DNA from: an uncultured Clostridia bacterium
GTDB taxonomy: Bacteria; Bacillota; Clostridia; TANB77; CAG-465
Direction: 5' to 3'
Length of the DNA stretch: 64,000 bases
Assembly (NCBI GenBank): GCA_944387375.1
Contig: CALXEQ010000004.1
Coordinates: 119,695-183,694 of the forward strand
The notes beneath the pieces were generated by a model. The model had not been told where the DNA came from. It saw nothing but the letters and a program-made list of their open reading frames with translations, and ran no database searches. Position numbers and translations under genes: made by a program. Shown piece by piece: positions 32,337 through 41,585 of this stretch; positions within the stretch are counted from its first letter, which is position 1, and the number at the start of each line of letters is the position of its first letter.

Positions 32337-33728
32337 CTATTTCTTACCATTTGGTTTCTTGCGTTGTAATACATATTCATCTTCTTGTGATTTTATATTT
32401 TCATCATAATTTTTCTCTTTTATGTCATCTCTCATAGCCTCTTTAGCTTCTTCAAGTGTCATACCTGATTTTACTTCTGAACGAAGATCATTAATAAAAT
32501 CTCTATTATTATATTGTTCATTTTTTTGAACTTCCTCTTTTAGATCTGAGACATCTTTTTGAGGCGACTCATTAATATTTTTATTTGCTATATTTTTTGT
32601 CTCCTGCGCATTTTGTATTGCATGTGCAGTAAAGGTATTTCCTTTATCCAGCTCACTTTCTTGTATATTATTTACGTATTCTAAGTTTTTTACTTCTCTT
32701 TGCTGCTGCTCTATAGTAGATTTATCTATAAATTCTGCTGTACTAGATTCTGTTACTTTTTCAGATTTTCCTGAATTTTTAAAACTCTTTTCATCAAATC
32801 TACTATTTACTGCACTCTTATTTTCTAATCCTTTTTTTCTTGCTAAATCTTCATTTTTTTCTTGTGATTGTAACTCATTTAAATACTCTTGAAGAGATGG
32901 AACATTTTGAATTAGATCATAATTAGCCTTTTCATATTCCTCTTTATATAAATACTTTTCCTGAGGAGATTTTGTTTTATCTGTTAGGGCATTTATATAT
33001 TCTCTATATTTCTCTTCACGAATTTTATATAGCATATTTATTCTTTGCATTCTATCATCAGTAGTATTTTCTATTCCTCTTTGATTATATTCAAATTTAT
33101 TTTTAAAGTCTTTTCTTTGTTCTGTTATTTTTTTGTCTGATGAAAAATTCTTTCCTGTTTTATTGTAATACATAAGTTCAACTTTTTCAAGATTTTTTTC
33201 AAGTGCTAAAGTTTCAAAAGCTTGTTTATCCTTAAGTGCTACGTCCATATCATCAAACTGATTACCTTTATATTGCAAAACTTTATCTGCATAATCTCTA
33301 TACATATTTTTATACATTGTTTTATATATTCTTGTCTCTAAATCATCCTTTTTATTTTTAGTCTTTTCATCTTTATTTTCTTCTTTTATCTGCTTTTTAA
33401 CTTGATCTTTTGTCTTTTTATCTTCTCCTTTTAAAGTTTCATCAACTTGCTTATCTACTTGTTGCTCCTCTAAAAACATACTATTTATGTTTTCTTTAGA
33501 CATTTTATAATACTTCTCAAAAAGTTCTACTTGTATGTTCTCTTGATTTTTTTTATTATAAAAATCTAATAATATATCATTTATATTTTCTGTTTCTTTA
33601 AATCTAGATTTTTTTATTTTTTCAACACTCTTATACGCAGAATATGTCGCCTTTTCTCCATATTTACTTACTATAAAAGTTTCTTCAATACTTCTAGTAT
33701 TCCCCCTTAAAAAATCCAAAAAGCCCAT
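32337..33728 (-). CDS. Large hydrophilic coiled-coil protein
   Basis: 463 aa, mostly Lys/Glu/Asn/Asp/Gln with no membrane segment, signal peptide or Cys motif. Starts MGFLDFLRGNTRS, then long heptad-like helices (KKSRFKETENINDILLDFYNKKNQENIQVELF), a low-complexity KKxD/E stretch near residues 100-125, and a basic C-terminus (YVLQRKKPNGKK). A structural or scaffold role is possible. No homology recognised. 17 bp upstream of fba on the same strand, with a strong AGGAG site. Confidence 0.6.
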   Translation of the reverse strand: MGFLDFLRGNTRSIEETFIVSKYGEKATYSAYKSVEKIKKSRFKETENINDILLDFYNKKNQENIQVELFEKYYKMSKENINSMFLEEQQVDKQVDETLKGEDKKTKDQVKKQIKEENKDEKTKNKKDDLETRIYKTMYKNMYRDYADKVLQYKGNQFDDMDVALKDKQAFETLALEKNLEKVELMYYNKTGKNFSSDKKITEQRKDFKNKFEYNQRGIENTTDDRMQRINMLYKIREEKYREYINALTDKTKSPQEKYLYKEEYEKANYDLIQNVPSLQEYLNELQSQEKNEDLARKKGLENKSAVNSRFDEKSFKNSGKSEKVTESSTAEFIDKSTIEQQQREVKNLEYVNNIQESELDKGNTFTAHAIQNAQETKNIANKNINESPQKDVSDLKEEVQKNEQYNNRDFINDLRSEVKSGMTLEEAKEAMRDDIKEKNYDENIKSQEDEYVLQRKKPNGKK

Positions 33729-33790
33729 AATATCTCCTCTTTTCCTATAACCTTATTCTACTATATACTCTTTTCTTTTTCAAGTAAAAA

Positions 33791-34546
33791 CTAAAATTCT
33801 ATATCTAAACTTATAGGGCAATGATCACTACCTAAAACTTGTGTTAAAATATCTGCTTCTTTTAAATTATTTTTTAATGCATCTGATACTATTATATAAT
33901 CTATTCTCCATCCTATATTTTTTTCTCTTGCCTGTCTCATATATGACCACCAAGAATACATTACTTTATCTGGATATAAATATCTATATGTATCAATAAA
34001 TCCAGAATTTAATAATTCTGTCATTTTCTCTCTTTCTTGATCAGTAAACCCAGCACTAAAATGATTGGTTTTAGGATTTTTAATATCTATTTCCTCATGA
34101 GCAACATTTAAGTCTCCACAATATATAACAGGCTTTATTTCATCTAATTTTTTTAAATATCCACGTACTTCATCTTCCCATTTCATTCTATAATCTAATC
34201 TTTCAAGTTCTCTTTTAGAATTTGGAGTATAGCAGTTAACTATAAAAAACTTATAATATTCTAAAGTTATTATTCTTCCTTCCTTGTCAAATTCTTCTAT
34301 ACCTAAATCATATGTTACATTAATAGGTTTTTGCTTTGTAAAAATCATTGTTCCAGAATATCCTTTTTTTACAGCACTATTAATATATTTTGTATATCCA
34401 TCAAACTCTATATTTTCTGCTTGCTCTGGTTGAAGTTTTGTCTCTTGTATACAAAAAATATCTGCATTTACTTCTTTAAAAAAATCATTAAATCCTTTAT
34501 TTATACATGCTCTTATTCCATTTACATTCCATGATACTATTTTCAT
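33791..34546 (-). CDS. xth: Exodeoxyribonuclease III / AP endonuclease
   Basis: 251 aa of the EEP nuclease family. Repairs abasic sites and trims 3' ends. Motifs in order: SWNVNGIRACI, FCIQETKLQPEQ (catalytic Glu), NCYTPNSKRELERLDYR, PVIYCGDLNVAHEEID (Asp/Asn), DTYRYLYP, and LGSDHCPISLDI (Asp-His pair). Length normal (about 250). The stop of rnhB precedes it by 1 bp; the two DNA/RNA repair genes are co-transcribed. Confidence 0.95.
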   Translation of the reverse strand: MKIVSWNVNGIRACINKGFNDFFKEVNADIFCIQETKLQPEQAENIEFDGYTKYINSAVKKGYSGTMIFTKQKPINVTYDLGIEEFDKEGRIITLEYYKFFIVNCYTPNSKRELERLDYRMKWEDEVRGYLKKLDEIKPVIYCGDLNVAHEEIDIKNPKTNHFSAGFTDQEREKMTELLNSGFIDTYRYLYPDKVMYSWWSYMRQAREKNIGWRIDYIIVSDALKNNLKEADILTQVLGSDHCPISLDIEF

Positions 34547-34547
34547 A

Positions 34548-35183
34548 TTACTTGTCCTCCTTTACAAATTTAGTACAAAAACTTTTTCTATGAATTGGAG
34601 TAAGTCCGTATTTTTTTATGGCTTCAATATGTGCTTTTGTACCATATCCTTTATGGTTTTTAAATCCATATTCTGGATATTTTTTATCATATTCTATAAG
34701 CATTCTATCTCTTGTTACTTTTGCGATAATTGAAGCTGCTGCAATAGACTCAGATTTTGCATCTCCTGACACTACAGTTTGAGCTTTAATATCTATATCA
34801 ATCATTTGATTTCCATCAATTAAAACATATTCAGGTCTAACTTTTAAATTTTCTATTGCCTCTTTCATTGCAAGTTTTGTTGCATTTAAAATGTTTACTT
34901 TCTCTATTACATCAACGTCTTTTATTCCAACCCCTACTGCTAAAGCTTTATTCATGATCACTTCATATAACTCTTCTCTTTTTTTAGGTGATATTTTTTT
35001 AGAATCATTTACTCCTTCTATCATATCATCCGGCTTTAGAATAACTGCTGCAGCAACTACTGGACCACATAAAGGTCCACGTCCTGCCTCATCTACACCA
35101 CATATTAACTTATATCCTTTTGAATATAAATCATCTTCTATTTCAAGCATATGCTTAAGTCTTTCTTGTTCCTTTTCTTTCAT
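34548..35183 (-). CDS. rnhB: Ribonuclease HII
   Basis: 211 aa. Cleaves RNA in RNA/DNA hybrids, including single ribonucleotides. Signature VDEAGRGPLCGPVVAAAVIL (catalytic Asp-Glu), LIDGNQMI (second Asp), VVSGDAKSESIAAASIIAKVTRDR (third), KNHKGYGTKAHIEAI. A short N-terminal extension precedes it, as in Bacillus RnhB. GGGGG site. In operon with rsmI (9 bp upstream) and xth. Confidence 0.95.
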   Translation of the reverse strand: MKEKEQERLKHMLEIEDDLYSKGYKLICGVDEAGRGPLCGPVVAAAVILKPDDMIEGVNDSKKISPKKREELYEVIMNKALAVGVGIKDVDVIEKVNILNATKLAMKEAIENLKVRPEYVLIDGNQMIDIDIKAQTVVSGDAKSESIAAASIIAKVTRDRMLIEYDKKYPEYGFKNHKGYGTKAHIEAIKKYGLTPIHRKSFCTKFVKEDK

Positions 35184-35192
35184 ATACTCCCC

Positions 35193-36047
35193 CTATAAAT
35201 CTATACATTTTTTATATACTTCATTTTTATTTACTCCAAGCTCTTTTGCTACTTTTTTTATCGCATCTTTTTTATCTATTCCGTCATTTATATATTCTTT
35301 TACAAGTTCTACAGCATCTAATTTTTCAAGCTCTTTTTTCTTTTCTTCTTCTAGCTCTACCTCAGATTTTCCCTCTATTATTAATACAATTTCTCCCTTT
35401 ATTCCATTTTCTCTAATTTGAGATATTGCATCTATAAAATTAGTATTTAAATATTCTTCATAAATTTTAGTAAGCTCACGACATATACATATATTTCTAT
35501 TTCCAAACACTTCAAGCATATCTTTTAGTGTATAAAGTATTTTATGTGGAGCTTCATAAAAAATCATTGTTCTAACTTCATTTTTAAGCTCGTTTAGCCT
35601 CTTTATTCTTTGTTTTTTACTAACAGATAAAAAGCCTTCAAATGTAAATCTTGTTGAATCCATTCCAGAACGTACTATTGCCGTTATTAAAGCAGTTACA
35701 CCAGGTATTACTTCTATTTTATAGTCATTTTCTACCAAAAACTTAACAAGTCCTTGCCCAGGATCCGAAATAATTGGCATACCAGCATCTGATACAAGTG
35801 CTATATTTTTGCCCTCATCAAGTAAAGATACAACCATGTCTATTTTTTCTTTTTCATTATGTCTGTGATAACTTATCATTTTCTTTTCTATACCTAAGTG
35901 ATTAAGTAATTTTAAAGTTTGTCTTGTATCTTCTGCTAAAATTAAATCTACTTCTTTTAAAGTATCTATAGCACGTAAAGTTATATCTTTTAAATTTCCA
36001 ATAGGAGTACCAACAACATATAGCACTCCTTTATTATTACTTACCAT
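35193..36047 (-). CDS. rsmI: 16S rRNA (cytidine(1402)-2'-O)-methyltransferase
   Basis: 284 aa from the ATG at 36047 (GGGAGTG site); the first 19 codons of a longer frame overlap the upstream gene without their own site. Tetrapyrrole-methylase-fold SAM enzyme that modifies C1402 in the 16S decoding centre: VVGTPIGNLKDITLRAIDTLKE, AEDTRQT, SDAGMPIISDPG, VIPGVTALITAIVRSG, FEGFL. The last 60 residues hold a helical extension (EEEKKKELEKLDAVELVKEYINDG). Its start overlaps the trmN6-like stop by 11 bp. Confidence 0.93.
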   Translation of the reverse strand: MVSNNKGVLYVVGTPIGNLKDITLRAIDTLKEVDLILAEDTRQTLKLLNHLGIEKKMISYHRHNEKEKIDMVVSLLDEGKNIALVSDAGMPIISDPGQGLVKFLVENDYKIEVIPGVTALITAIVRSGMDSTRFTFEGFLSVSKKQRIKRLNELKNEVRTMIFYEAPHKILYTLKDMLEVFGNRNICICRELTKIYEEYLNTNFIDAISQIRENGIKGEIVLIIEGKSEVELEEEKKKELEKLDAVELVKEYINDGIDKKDAIKKVAKELGVNKNEVYKKCIDL

Positions 36048-36768
36048 TTTTTTCACTCCCATAAATATCATATATTTGCTTTGTATAATTATTTTTATCA
36101 TCATACTCTATTAAAGGTGGAAGTACTTTAAGTTCATTTCCACCAAAGTATGAGTATTCCACAAGAACAATACTTGGTGCACTTTTAATGTTAGGATATA
36201 CAAATTGCATTTTTTTAGGTTCTAAATTATATTTTCTTGCTACACTTATTAGATCAGACAACCTTTGAGGTTTATGTACTAAATATAGCTTTCCCTTTTG
36301 TTTTAATAATCTACTTGCACATAAAAACACATCTTCAAGTGTACATTTTACTTCATTTCTTGCTATAGATTTTACTAAATTTTCATTTTCTATTCCTGTT
36401 CCAATTTTTTTATATGGTGGATTTACTACTACTATATCCACTTTATCTTTTAGAGAAAAGTTTTTTATATCATCCTTTACAGGATAAATTTTATCTTGAA
36501 GACTGTTCATATCAATATTTCTTTTTAATAAGTCATACATTTCTTCTTGAAGCTCTACAGCATAAATCTTACTATATTTTTTCTTTTGTGACACTATAAC
36601 AGATATAACACCACTTCCAGAACATAAATCTACTATTATATTATTATTACTTTTTGACTCTACAAAATTAGCAAGCAAAACACTATCTATTCCAAAGCAA
36701 AAATAATCTTCATTTTGTATTATCTTCTTGCCATTAAGTTGCAGATCATCTATTCTTTCTTTACTCAT
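36037..36768 (-). CDS. tRNA1(Val) adenine-N6-methyltransferase (TrmN6/YabB-like)
   Basis: 243 aa. Class I methyltransferase: motif I VDLCSGSGVISVIVS, motif IV NPPYKKIGTG (NPPY), C-terminal YPNIKSAPSIVLVEYS. N-terminal GKKIIQNEDYFCFGIDSVLLANF is typical of YabB/TrmN6, which methylates A37 in tRNA1(Val). The pairing yabB-(yazA)-yabC/rsmI is standard in Bacillus; here it overlaps rsmI directly. The exact tRNA target is inferred. Confidence 0.85.
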   Translation of the reverse strand: MSKERIDDLQLNGKKIIQNEDYFCFGIDSVLLANFVESKSNNNIIVDLCSGSGVISVIVSQKKKYSKIYAVELQEEMYDLLKRNIDMNSLQDKIYPVKDDIKNFSLKDKVDIVVVNPPYKKIGTGIENENLVKSIARNEVKCTLEDVFLCASRLLKQKGKLYLVHKPQRLSDLISVARKYNLEPKKMQFVYPNIKSAPSIVLVEYSYFGGNELKVLPPLIEYDDKNNYTKQIYDIYGSEKNGK

Positions 36769-36861
36769 TTTTTCTCACTTTCTAAATATAATTATTATAC
36801 AATAGTTAACTCCTTTTTTCAACTTTAAATTTATCCCCTTTATTTTAAAACAAATTTATAG

Positions 36862-36867
36862 TATAAT
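36862..36867 (+). promoter_or_regulatory. -10 element giving a near-leaderless mRNA
   Basis: TATAAT lies 7 nt before the ATG at 36875, so transcription would begin at about the start codon. No ribosome-binding site is present, and the -35 region is weak (TTTATT at 36839-36844). Confidence 0.55.
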
Positions 36868-36874
36868 AACTTTT

Positions 36875-37798
36875 ATGATATTAACATATAACGTAAACAA
36901 TAAAGATAAAGGAAAAAAATTAAAAGATATATTAAAGAAAAAATTATATATATCTACCGAATTATTAAAAAAAATAAAATATGCAGAATGTATTTTTGTA
37001 AATAAAAAAATTGAACACGTAAATTATATAGTAAAAGAAAATGATATAATTAAAGTAGACATTCAAAAATATCTTACTTTAAAAAATACACCAAAATTTG
37101 AAGATAAATTCATATTAAAAGATGAACCTTTAGATATACTTTATGAGGATGATTATTTGCTTATAATAAATAAGCCTGCAAATATGCCAACTCATCCAAG
37201 TGCAGATAACTATGAAAATACTTTATCTAATATAGTTGCAGCATATCTAAAAAAACAAGGACTTTACAACATACATATTGTAACAAGACTAGATAAAAAT
37301 ACAACTGGCATTTGTATATTTGCAAAAAATGAATATATTCAAGAATTATTTGTTAGATTAAAAAACAAAATAAACATAAAAAAGGAATATATAGCAGTAG
37401 TAAATGGACTTGTTAAAGACGATACTGGTATAATTGAAAAAAATATAAAAAGAATGGAGAATACAATAATTCTTAGAAAAACAACTAATGATAATACCGG
37501 AGACTATGCTAAAACCGAATATGAAGTATTATGTAGAAATAAGGATAAAAATTATACTATCCTAAAAGTTATTCTTCATACTGGAAGAACACATCAAATA
37601 CGTGTGCATATGATAGATATAGGACATATTTTACTTGGAGATACACTTTATGCTGAATATTATAATATTCCTAACATAGACAAACTAATTCAAAGACAAG
37701 CGCTTCATGCATACAAAGTATCCTTTACCCATCCAATTACAAATAAATTCATCCAAGTAGAAGCTACAATTCCACAAGACATAGAAAAACTAATGTAA
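36875..37798 (+). CDS. RluA-family pseudouridine synthase (RluD-like)
   Basis: 307 aa. N-terminal S4-like RNA-binding domain (about 12-75: GKKLKDILKKKLYIST...ENDIIKV), then the RluA catalytic domain: ILYEDDYLLIINKPANMPTHPS, VTRLDKNTTGICIFAKN (catalytic Asp in RLDK), HTGRTHQIRVHM. The size and S4 domain suggest the RluD type, acting on 23S rRNA, but the target is not certain. It has no ribosome-binding site and a -10 box ends 7 nt before the ATG, so its mRNA may be leaderless. Confidence 0.9.
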   Translation: MILTYNVNNKDKGKKLKDILKKKLYISTELLKKIKYAECIFVNKKIEHVNYIVKENDIIKVDIQKYLTLKNTPKFEDKFILKDEPLDILYEDDYLLIINKPANMPTHPSADNYENTLSNIVAAYLKKQGLYNIHIVTRLDKNTTGICIFAKNEYIQELFVRLKNKINIKKEYIAVVNGLVKDDTGIIEKNIKRMENTIILRKTTNDNTGDYAKTEYEVLCRNKDKNYTILKVILHTGRTHQIRVHMIDIGHILLGDTLYAEYYNIPNIDKLIQRQALHAYKVSFTHPITNKFIQVEATIPQDIEKLM

Positions 37799-37827
37799 AA
37801 AGAAGATAGATTACTCTACCTTCTTTT
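37797..37827. terminator. Terminator between convergent genes
   Basis: AAAAGAAGATAGA pairs with TCTACCTTCTTTT around a short loop; the single mismatch becomes a G-U pair on the minus-strand RNA. It ends both the RluA gene and the HAD gene. Confidence 0.7.
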
Positions 37828-38562
37828 AAAAATCTCTTTTACCTGTCTAAAATTTCTTAAACAAATTCCCTTTCTATTTATTGCCGATTCTTTATCCCTA
37901 TCAAAAAAGCAATTAGAAAGCTTTAAAATTCCCTTTACTATTTTACTTTCTCCTATATAAATATAAGGTGATCTTATATTATATGAGCTAAATACGTCAT
38001 CAGATAGATTATTTCCAATGACACAAACCTTATCGTACTGTTGTACGATTTTTTTAAACTGCTTTTTCTTTTCCTTTTTTAATATAAGAAGTTGTAAATT
38101 TTTTCTTACTTTTTTATCTAAACCAAATATGTTACTTTCTAGTAATTTTTTTGCATACACATTTTTTGTTAAAATAATAACTTTATAATCATTATCTATT
38201 AATTCTTTTAATGTTGAAATATATACATCTATAAATTCCATTTGAGATAGTTTACCATACATATCCGCATATATTTTTTTACATTCTTTATAACTTCTTT
38301 TACAAAATAAAGAATAAAAAGCAAGTCTTAATTTCAAACCACTATATCCATTTCCAAAAACATCTAGATTATTAACCTTCCATAAAATGTTATCAATAGA
38401 ATTAATTAATCTATTATCTGGAAACAAATACGAAATAATCATGTTATCAATCTTTTCAAAATCTATTAAAGTTCCATCTAAATCAACTATTAATAGTTTT
38501 GACTCCCTGATTCTTTTTAAATGTTCTTTATCATAGTTAGATAAATTTTCAGAGTATGCCAC
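37816..38562 (-). CDS. HAD-superfamily hydrolase
   Basis: About 248 aa from a GTG at 38562 (GAGGTGG 5 nt upstream); a GTG three codons earlier lies inside the ribosome site. HAD motif I LLIVDLDGTLIDF (nucleophile Asp), motif II VIILTKN, motif III Lys region LLILKKEKKKQFKKI, motif IV VIGNNLSDDVFSS. The cap is C1-type helical. Substrate unknown, probably a small phosphate ester. Between prfB and a pseudouridine synthase gene. Confidence 0.8.
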   Translation of the reverse strand: MAYSENLSNYDKEHLKRIRESKLLIVDLDGTLIDFEKIDNMIISYLFPDNRLINSIDNILWKVNNLDVFGNGYSGLKLRLAFYSLFCKRSYKECKKIYADMYGKLSQMEFIDVYISTLKELIDNDYKVIILTKNVYAKKLLESNIFGLDKKVRKNLQLLILKKEKKKQFKKIVQQYDKVCVIGNNLSDDVFSSYNIRSPYIYIGESKIVKGILKLSNCFFDRDKESAINRKGICLRNFRQVKEIFKRR

Positions 38563-38590
38563 ATAGACCACCTCTTTCCATATAAAAATA

Positions 38591-39706
38591 CTAATTGATT
38601 ATATCATCTTTTACATAATTTTTCAAGTATTCATATATGAAGTCATCTATTTTTCCATCCATAACAGCTTGAACATTTGAAGTTTCATGTCCTGTTCTAT
38701 GATCTTTTACAAGAGTATATGGACAAAATACATATGATCTTATCTGATTTCCCCATGAATTATCTGTAGTCTCACCTTTTATATTATTCATCATTTTATT
38801 GTAATTATCTTTTTCAAGCTTATATAATTTTGCTTTTAACATTTTCATAGCATTTTCTCTATTTTGCATCTGTGAGCGTTCAGTCTGACATGTTACAACT
38901 ATTCCTGTAGGAATATGTCTAAGTCTTACTGCAGATGATGTTTTATTTACATGTTGTCCTCCAGCGCCACTTGCTCTGTATACATCCATTTCAATATCTT
39001 CTGGCTTTATCTGTATATTAATTTCATCAGATATTTCTGGAAGAACCTCTACTGCAGCAAAAGAAGTATGTCTTCTGCTATTGGCATCAAAAGGAGATAT
39101 TCTTACAAGTCTGTGAACCCCAGACTCACCTTTTAAATATCCATAAGCATATTCACCTTTTACTAAAAACGATACAGATTTTACTCCAGCCTCTTCACCG
39201 TCTTGATAATCTAACACTTCTATTGAAAAATCCATATGTTGCACCCATCTACTATACATTCTATAAAGCATCAAAGCCCAATCTTGCGACTCAGTTCCAC
39301 CAGCACCAGGATGAATTGTAACTATTGCATTATTTACATCATATTCTTCAGAAAGTAATGTATTTACTTCAAGTCGGTCTAAATTTTCTTGCAAAGTATT
39401 AGATAAATTTTTTGCCTCTTTATATGACTCTAAATCATTTTCTTCTTGTGCAAGTTCTAAATAAGTACATGCATCTTCATATTCTTTTACAACCGATTCA
39501 TACTTATTTATATCTGCTTTTATATGTTTCATTTTAGATAAGATTTTAGAAGAATTTTCATTTTCTGTCCAAAATCCTTCTTTTAAAGTTTCTTTTTCAA
39601 GCTCATCTAATTCTTTTTTCTTATCATCAACTTTTATAGCATCTTTTAAAGTTTTAAGCTTTTCTTCTAACGATTCTAAAAGCAATCTTATGCTATCAAA
39701 ATCCAT
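38591..39706 (-). CDS. prfB: Peptide chain release factor 2 without programmed frameshift
   Basis: 371 aa from the ATG at 39706. Terminates translation at UGA/UAA. N-terminal coiled-coil domain, codon-recognition tripeptide SPF at about 204-206, peptidyl-hydrolysis GGQ at about 249-251 (ASGAGGQHVNK). Most bacterial prfB genes carry an in-frame UGA near codon 26 that requires a +1 shift; here the frame is continuous through that position (KDAIKVDDKKK). The start shares one base with the upstream stop (TAATG), so it is translationally coupled to the pseudouridine synthase gene. Confidence 0.95.
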   Translation of the reverse strand: MDFDSIRLLLESLEEKLKTLKDAIKVDDKKKELDELEKETLKEGFWTENENSSKILSKMKHIKADINKYESVVKEYEDACTYLELAQEENDLESYKEAKNLSNTLQENLDRLEVNTLLSEEYDVNNAIVTIHPGAGGTESQDWALMLYRMYSRWVQHMDFSIEVLDYQDGEEAGVKSVSFLVKGEYAYGYLKGESGVHRLVRISPFDANSRRHTSFAAVEVLPEISDEINIQIKPEDIEMDVYRASGAGGQHVNKTSSAVRLRHIPTGIVVTCQTERSQMQNRENAMKMLKAKLYKLEKDNYNKMMNNIKGETTDNSWGNQIRSYVFCPYTLVKDHRTGHETSNVQAVMDGKIDDFIYEYLKNYVKDDIIN

Positions 39707-40407
39707 TATATCACATCCCATATTTTATCTTTTTTCTCTAATTGATTTGGTAGAAATTTAAATTCCAAATATTCATCTTTTGTAGGATGAAAAAAAGATA
39801 AATAATATGAAAACAAAGCAAGATTTTGACCTACTTTATTAATCTTATTACCATATTTTATATCTCCATACAAAGGATGAGAAATATTTGCAAATTGTAC
39901 TCTTATTTGATGATGTCTTCCAGTGTGAAGATCAATATCTACTAAAGAGTATTCCTTATTATTATATTTAAAATTTTTAATTACTTTATATTCTAAAATA
40001 CTTTCTTTAGAACCCTTTACAGATTTATCTACAACCCTAGACATATTTAGTCTTTCATTTTTAACTAAGTAGTCTTTAAGCTCTACTACATCTCCTGTCA
40101 CATCCATTTTTCCATTTACTATAGCTAAATATCTTTTTTTTACATTTTTTTGTCTAATATATTCAGATATTCTAGATGCTGCCTTTGAAGTTTTAGCAAA
40201 CACCATTACTCCACCAACCATTCTGTCAAGTCTATGTACAAGTCCTAAATACACATTTCCAGGCTTATTATACTTTTCTTTTAAGTATGCCTTTATTATT
40301 GTAAGCATATCTAGATCTGATGTTTTATCTTGTTGAACAGGAATTCCTGCTGGCTTTACGACTACAATTATATGATTATCTTCATAAAGTATTTTTAAAT
40401 CTTGCAT
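39706..40407 (-). CDS. RluA-family pseudouridine synthase (short form)
   Basis: 233 aa, catalytic domain only: ILYEDNHIIVVVKPAGIPVQQD, GLVHRLDRMVGGVMVFAKTSKAA (Asp in HRLDR), LHTGRHHQIRVQF, and KYGNKINK. No S4 domain, like the short RluA/TruC-type enzymes. Modifies rRNA or tRNA uridines; target unknown. Ribosome site GGAGAG. Stop overlaps the prfB start. Confidence 0.88.
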   Translation of the reverse strand: MQDLKILYEDNHIIVVVKPAGIPVQQDKTSDLDMLTIIKAYLKEKYNKPGNVYLGLVHRLDRMVGGVMVFAKTSKAASRISEYIRQKNVKKRYLAIVNGKMDVTGDVVELKDYLVKNERLNMSRVVDKSVKGSKESILEYKVIKNFKYNNKEYSLVDIDLHTGRHHQIRVQFANISHPLYGDIKYGNKINKVGQNLALFSYYLSFFHPTKDEYLEFKFLPNQLEKKDKIWDVI

Positions 40408-40429
40408 AATTCTCTCCTATACGCGAAAA

Positions 40430-40449
40430 AACTCCACATATGTGGAGTT
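40430..40449 (-). terminator. Terminator between rpmF and the pseudouridine synthase gene
   Basis: A perfect palindrome AACTCCACAT/ATGTGGAGTT, flanked by A and T runs, lies just after rpmF and just before the next ribosome site. Confidence 0.65.
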
Positions 40450-40455
40450 ACTTTT

Positions 40456-40650
40456 TTAAGCGTTCTCTTTTTTTTCTTTAATTTCAACTACTTGCTTTTT
40501 ATTGTAATATCCACAAGAAGGACATGCTTTGTGTGAAAGTACAGGTTCACCACAATTTGCGCAAGTAGATAAGTTTGTCTCTTCTAATTTCCATGTTGAA
40601 CGTTTTGTATGTGTTCTTTGTTTAGACCATCTTCTTTTTGGTTGTGCCAT
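40456..40650 (-). CDS. rpmF: Ribosomal protein L32, zinc form
   Basis: 64 aa from the ATG at 40650 (AAGGAGGG site). MAQPKRRWSKQRTHTKRSTWKLE is the L32 N-terminus; CANCGEPVLSHKACPSCGYYNKK has the four zinc cysteines, so this is the zinc-binding C+ form. The tail is Lys/Glu-rich. L32 sits near the peptide exit and peptidyl-transferase region. Monocistronic with a downstream hairpin. Confidence 0.95.
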   Translation of the reverse strand: MAQPKRRWSKQRTHTKRSTWKLEETNLSTCANCGEPVLSHKACPSCGYYNKKQVVEIKEKKENA

Positions 40651-40891
40651 CTTATATTCCCTCCTTAAGCCAATATACAACTATGTTTTTACATAGGTAT
40701 TCTCGTTTATTTAATTTGTTACTCGTATATTATATAATAGTTAAAATAAAAAGTCAAGGTATTGTTTATAAAGTTATTGAAATTATTGTTGTTTTATGTA
40801 AATTAATGACACTTTTAAAATTTTTAAAATTATTAGTAGTATAATATTTAAAATTTAAAATTTATACCAATTTTAATAAGGAGGTAGTTTT

Positions 40892-41539
40892 ATGATAAGT
40901 AAAGAAATTATAAAAGAATTACTAAATATTAAAACAAGCAATACTTCAAATGATAGATTCTTAAAAATTATGAGATGTAATAATCCAATAAAGATTAACT
41001 ATATTTTTCATTTAAAAGAAATTAAAAAATATTTTAATTTATCTGATACAGATTTTGAAGAAAATATTATTTATTCAGTATATAAATATAACGTTGATTT
41101 AAATTATAGCTTAAAAAGTAATAATTTAATAAAAGAAAATGATATAGAATTAAATTTAACTACTATAAAACTTGCTATAGACGAAATAGTAAACTTTTAT
41201 AATATACTTAACTTAAATAACATACCTTATAAAATTAATGCTATATTAAATTACAAGTTAGAATATTATATTTATGTACTAAAATTTTGTAATATTTTAA
41301 ATATATACGAAAATACTAATTACTCTAAAATATATCATAGAATATTTAATTTAAAAAGTAATTGCAATTCTTACTTAAAAAATAAAATCTCTATTAATAA
41401 ATTAAAAAACGAATTTGAAATTCAATACAGCTTTTTTTATAATTATTTATACATTTTAAATAATTATAGTTTATATAATGAAGATTTTATAATATATACA
41501 ATACTTTTTGATATAAAGTCAAATAAACAACATATTTGA
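40892..41539 (+). CDS. Hypothetical protein, Asn/Tyr/Ile-rich
   Basis: 215 aa, AAGGAGG site. Soluble helical protein with extreme Asn/Ile/Tyr/Lys content (LKSNNLIKENDIELNLTTIKLAIDEIVNFYNILNLNN). No motif recognised, no signal or membrane segment. Plus-strand gene upstream of a DUF1294 gene (47 bp apart), so the two may share a transcript. Function unknown. Confidence 0.55.
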   Translation: MISKEIIKELLNIKTSNTSNDRFLKIMRCNNPIKINYIFHLKEIKKYFNLSDTDFEENIIYSVYKYNVDLNYSLKSNNLIKENDIELNLTTIKLAIDEIVNFYNILNLNNIPYKINAILNYKLEYYIYVLKFCNILNIYENTNYSKIYHRIFNLKSNCNSYLKNKISINKLKNEFEIQYSFFYNYLYILNNYSLYNEDFIIYTILFDIKSNKQHI

Positions 41540-41585
41540 TTATTTACACTTTTTTGTGTATAATAACTTTAATGAGGTGTTTATT

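Noticed and set aside
38591..39706. Programmed frameshift in prfB
   Set aside because: The reading frame is continuous from the ATG; no in-frame UGA is present at the usual site.
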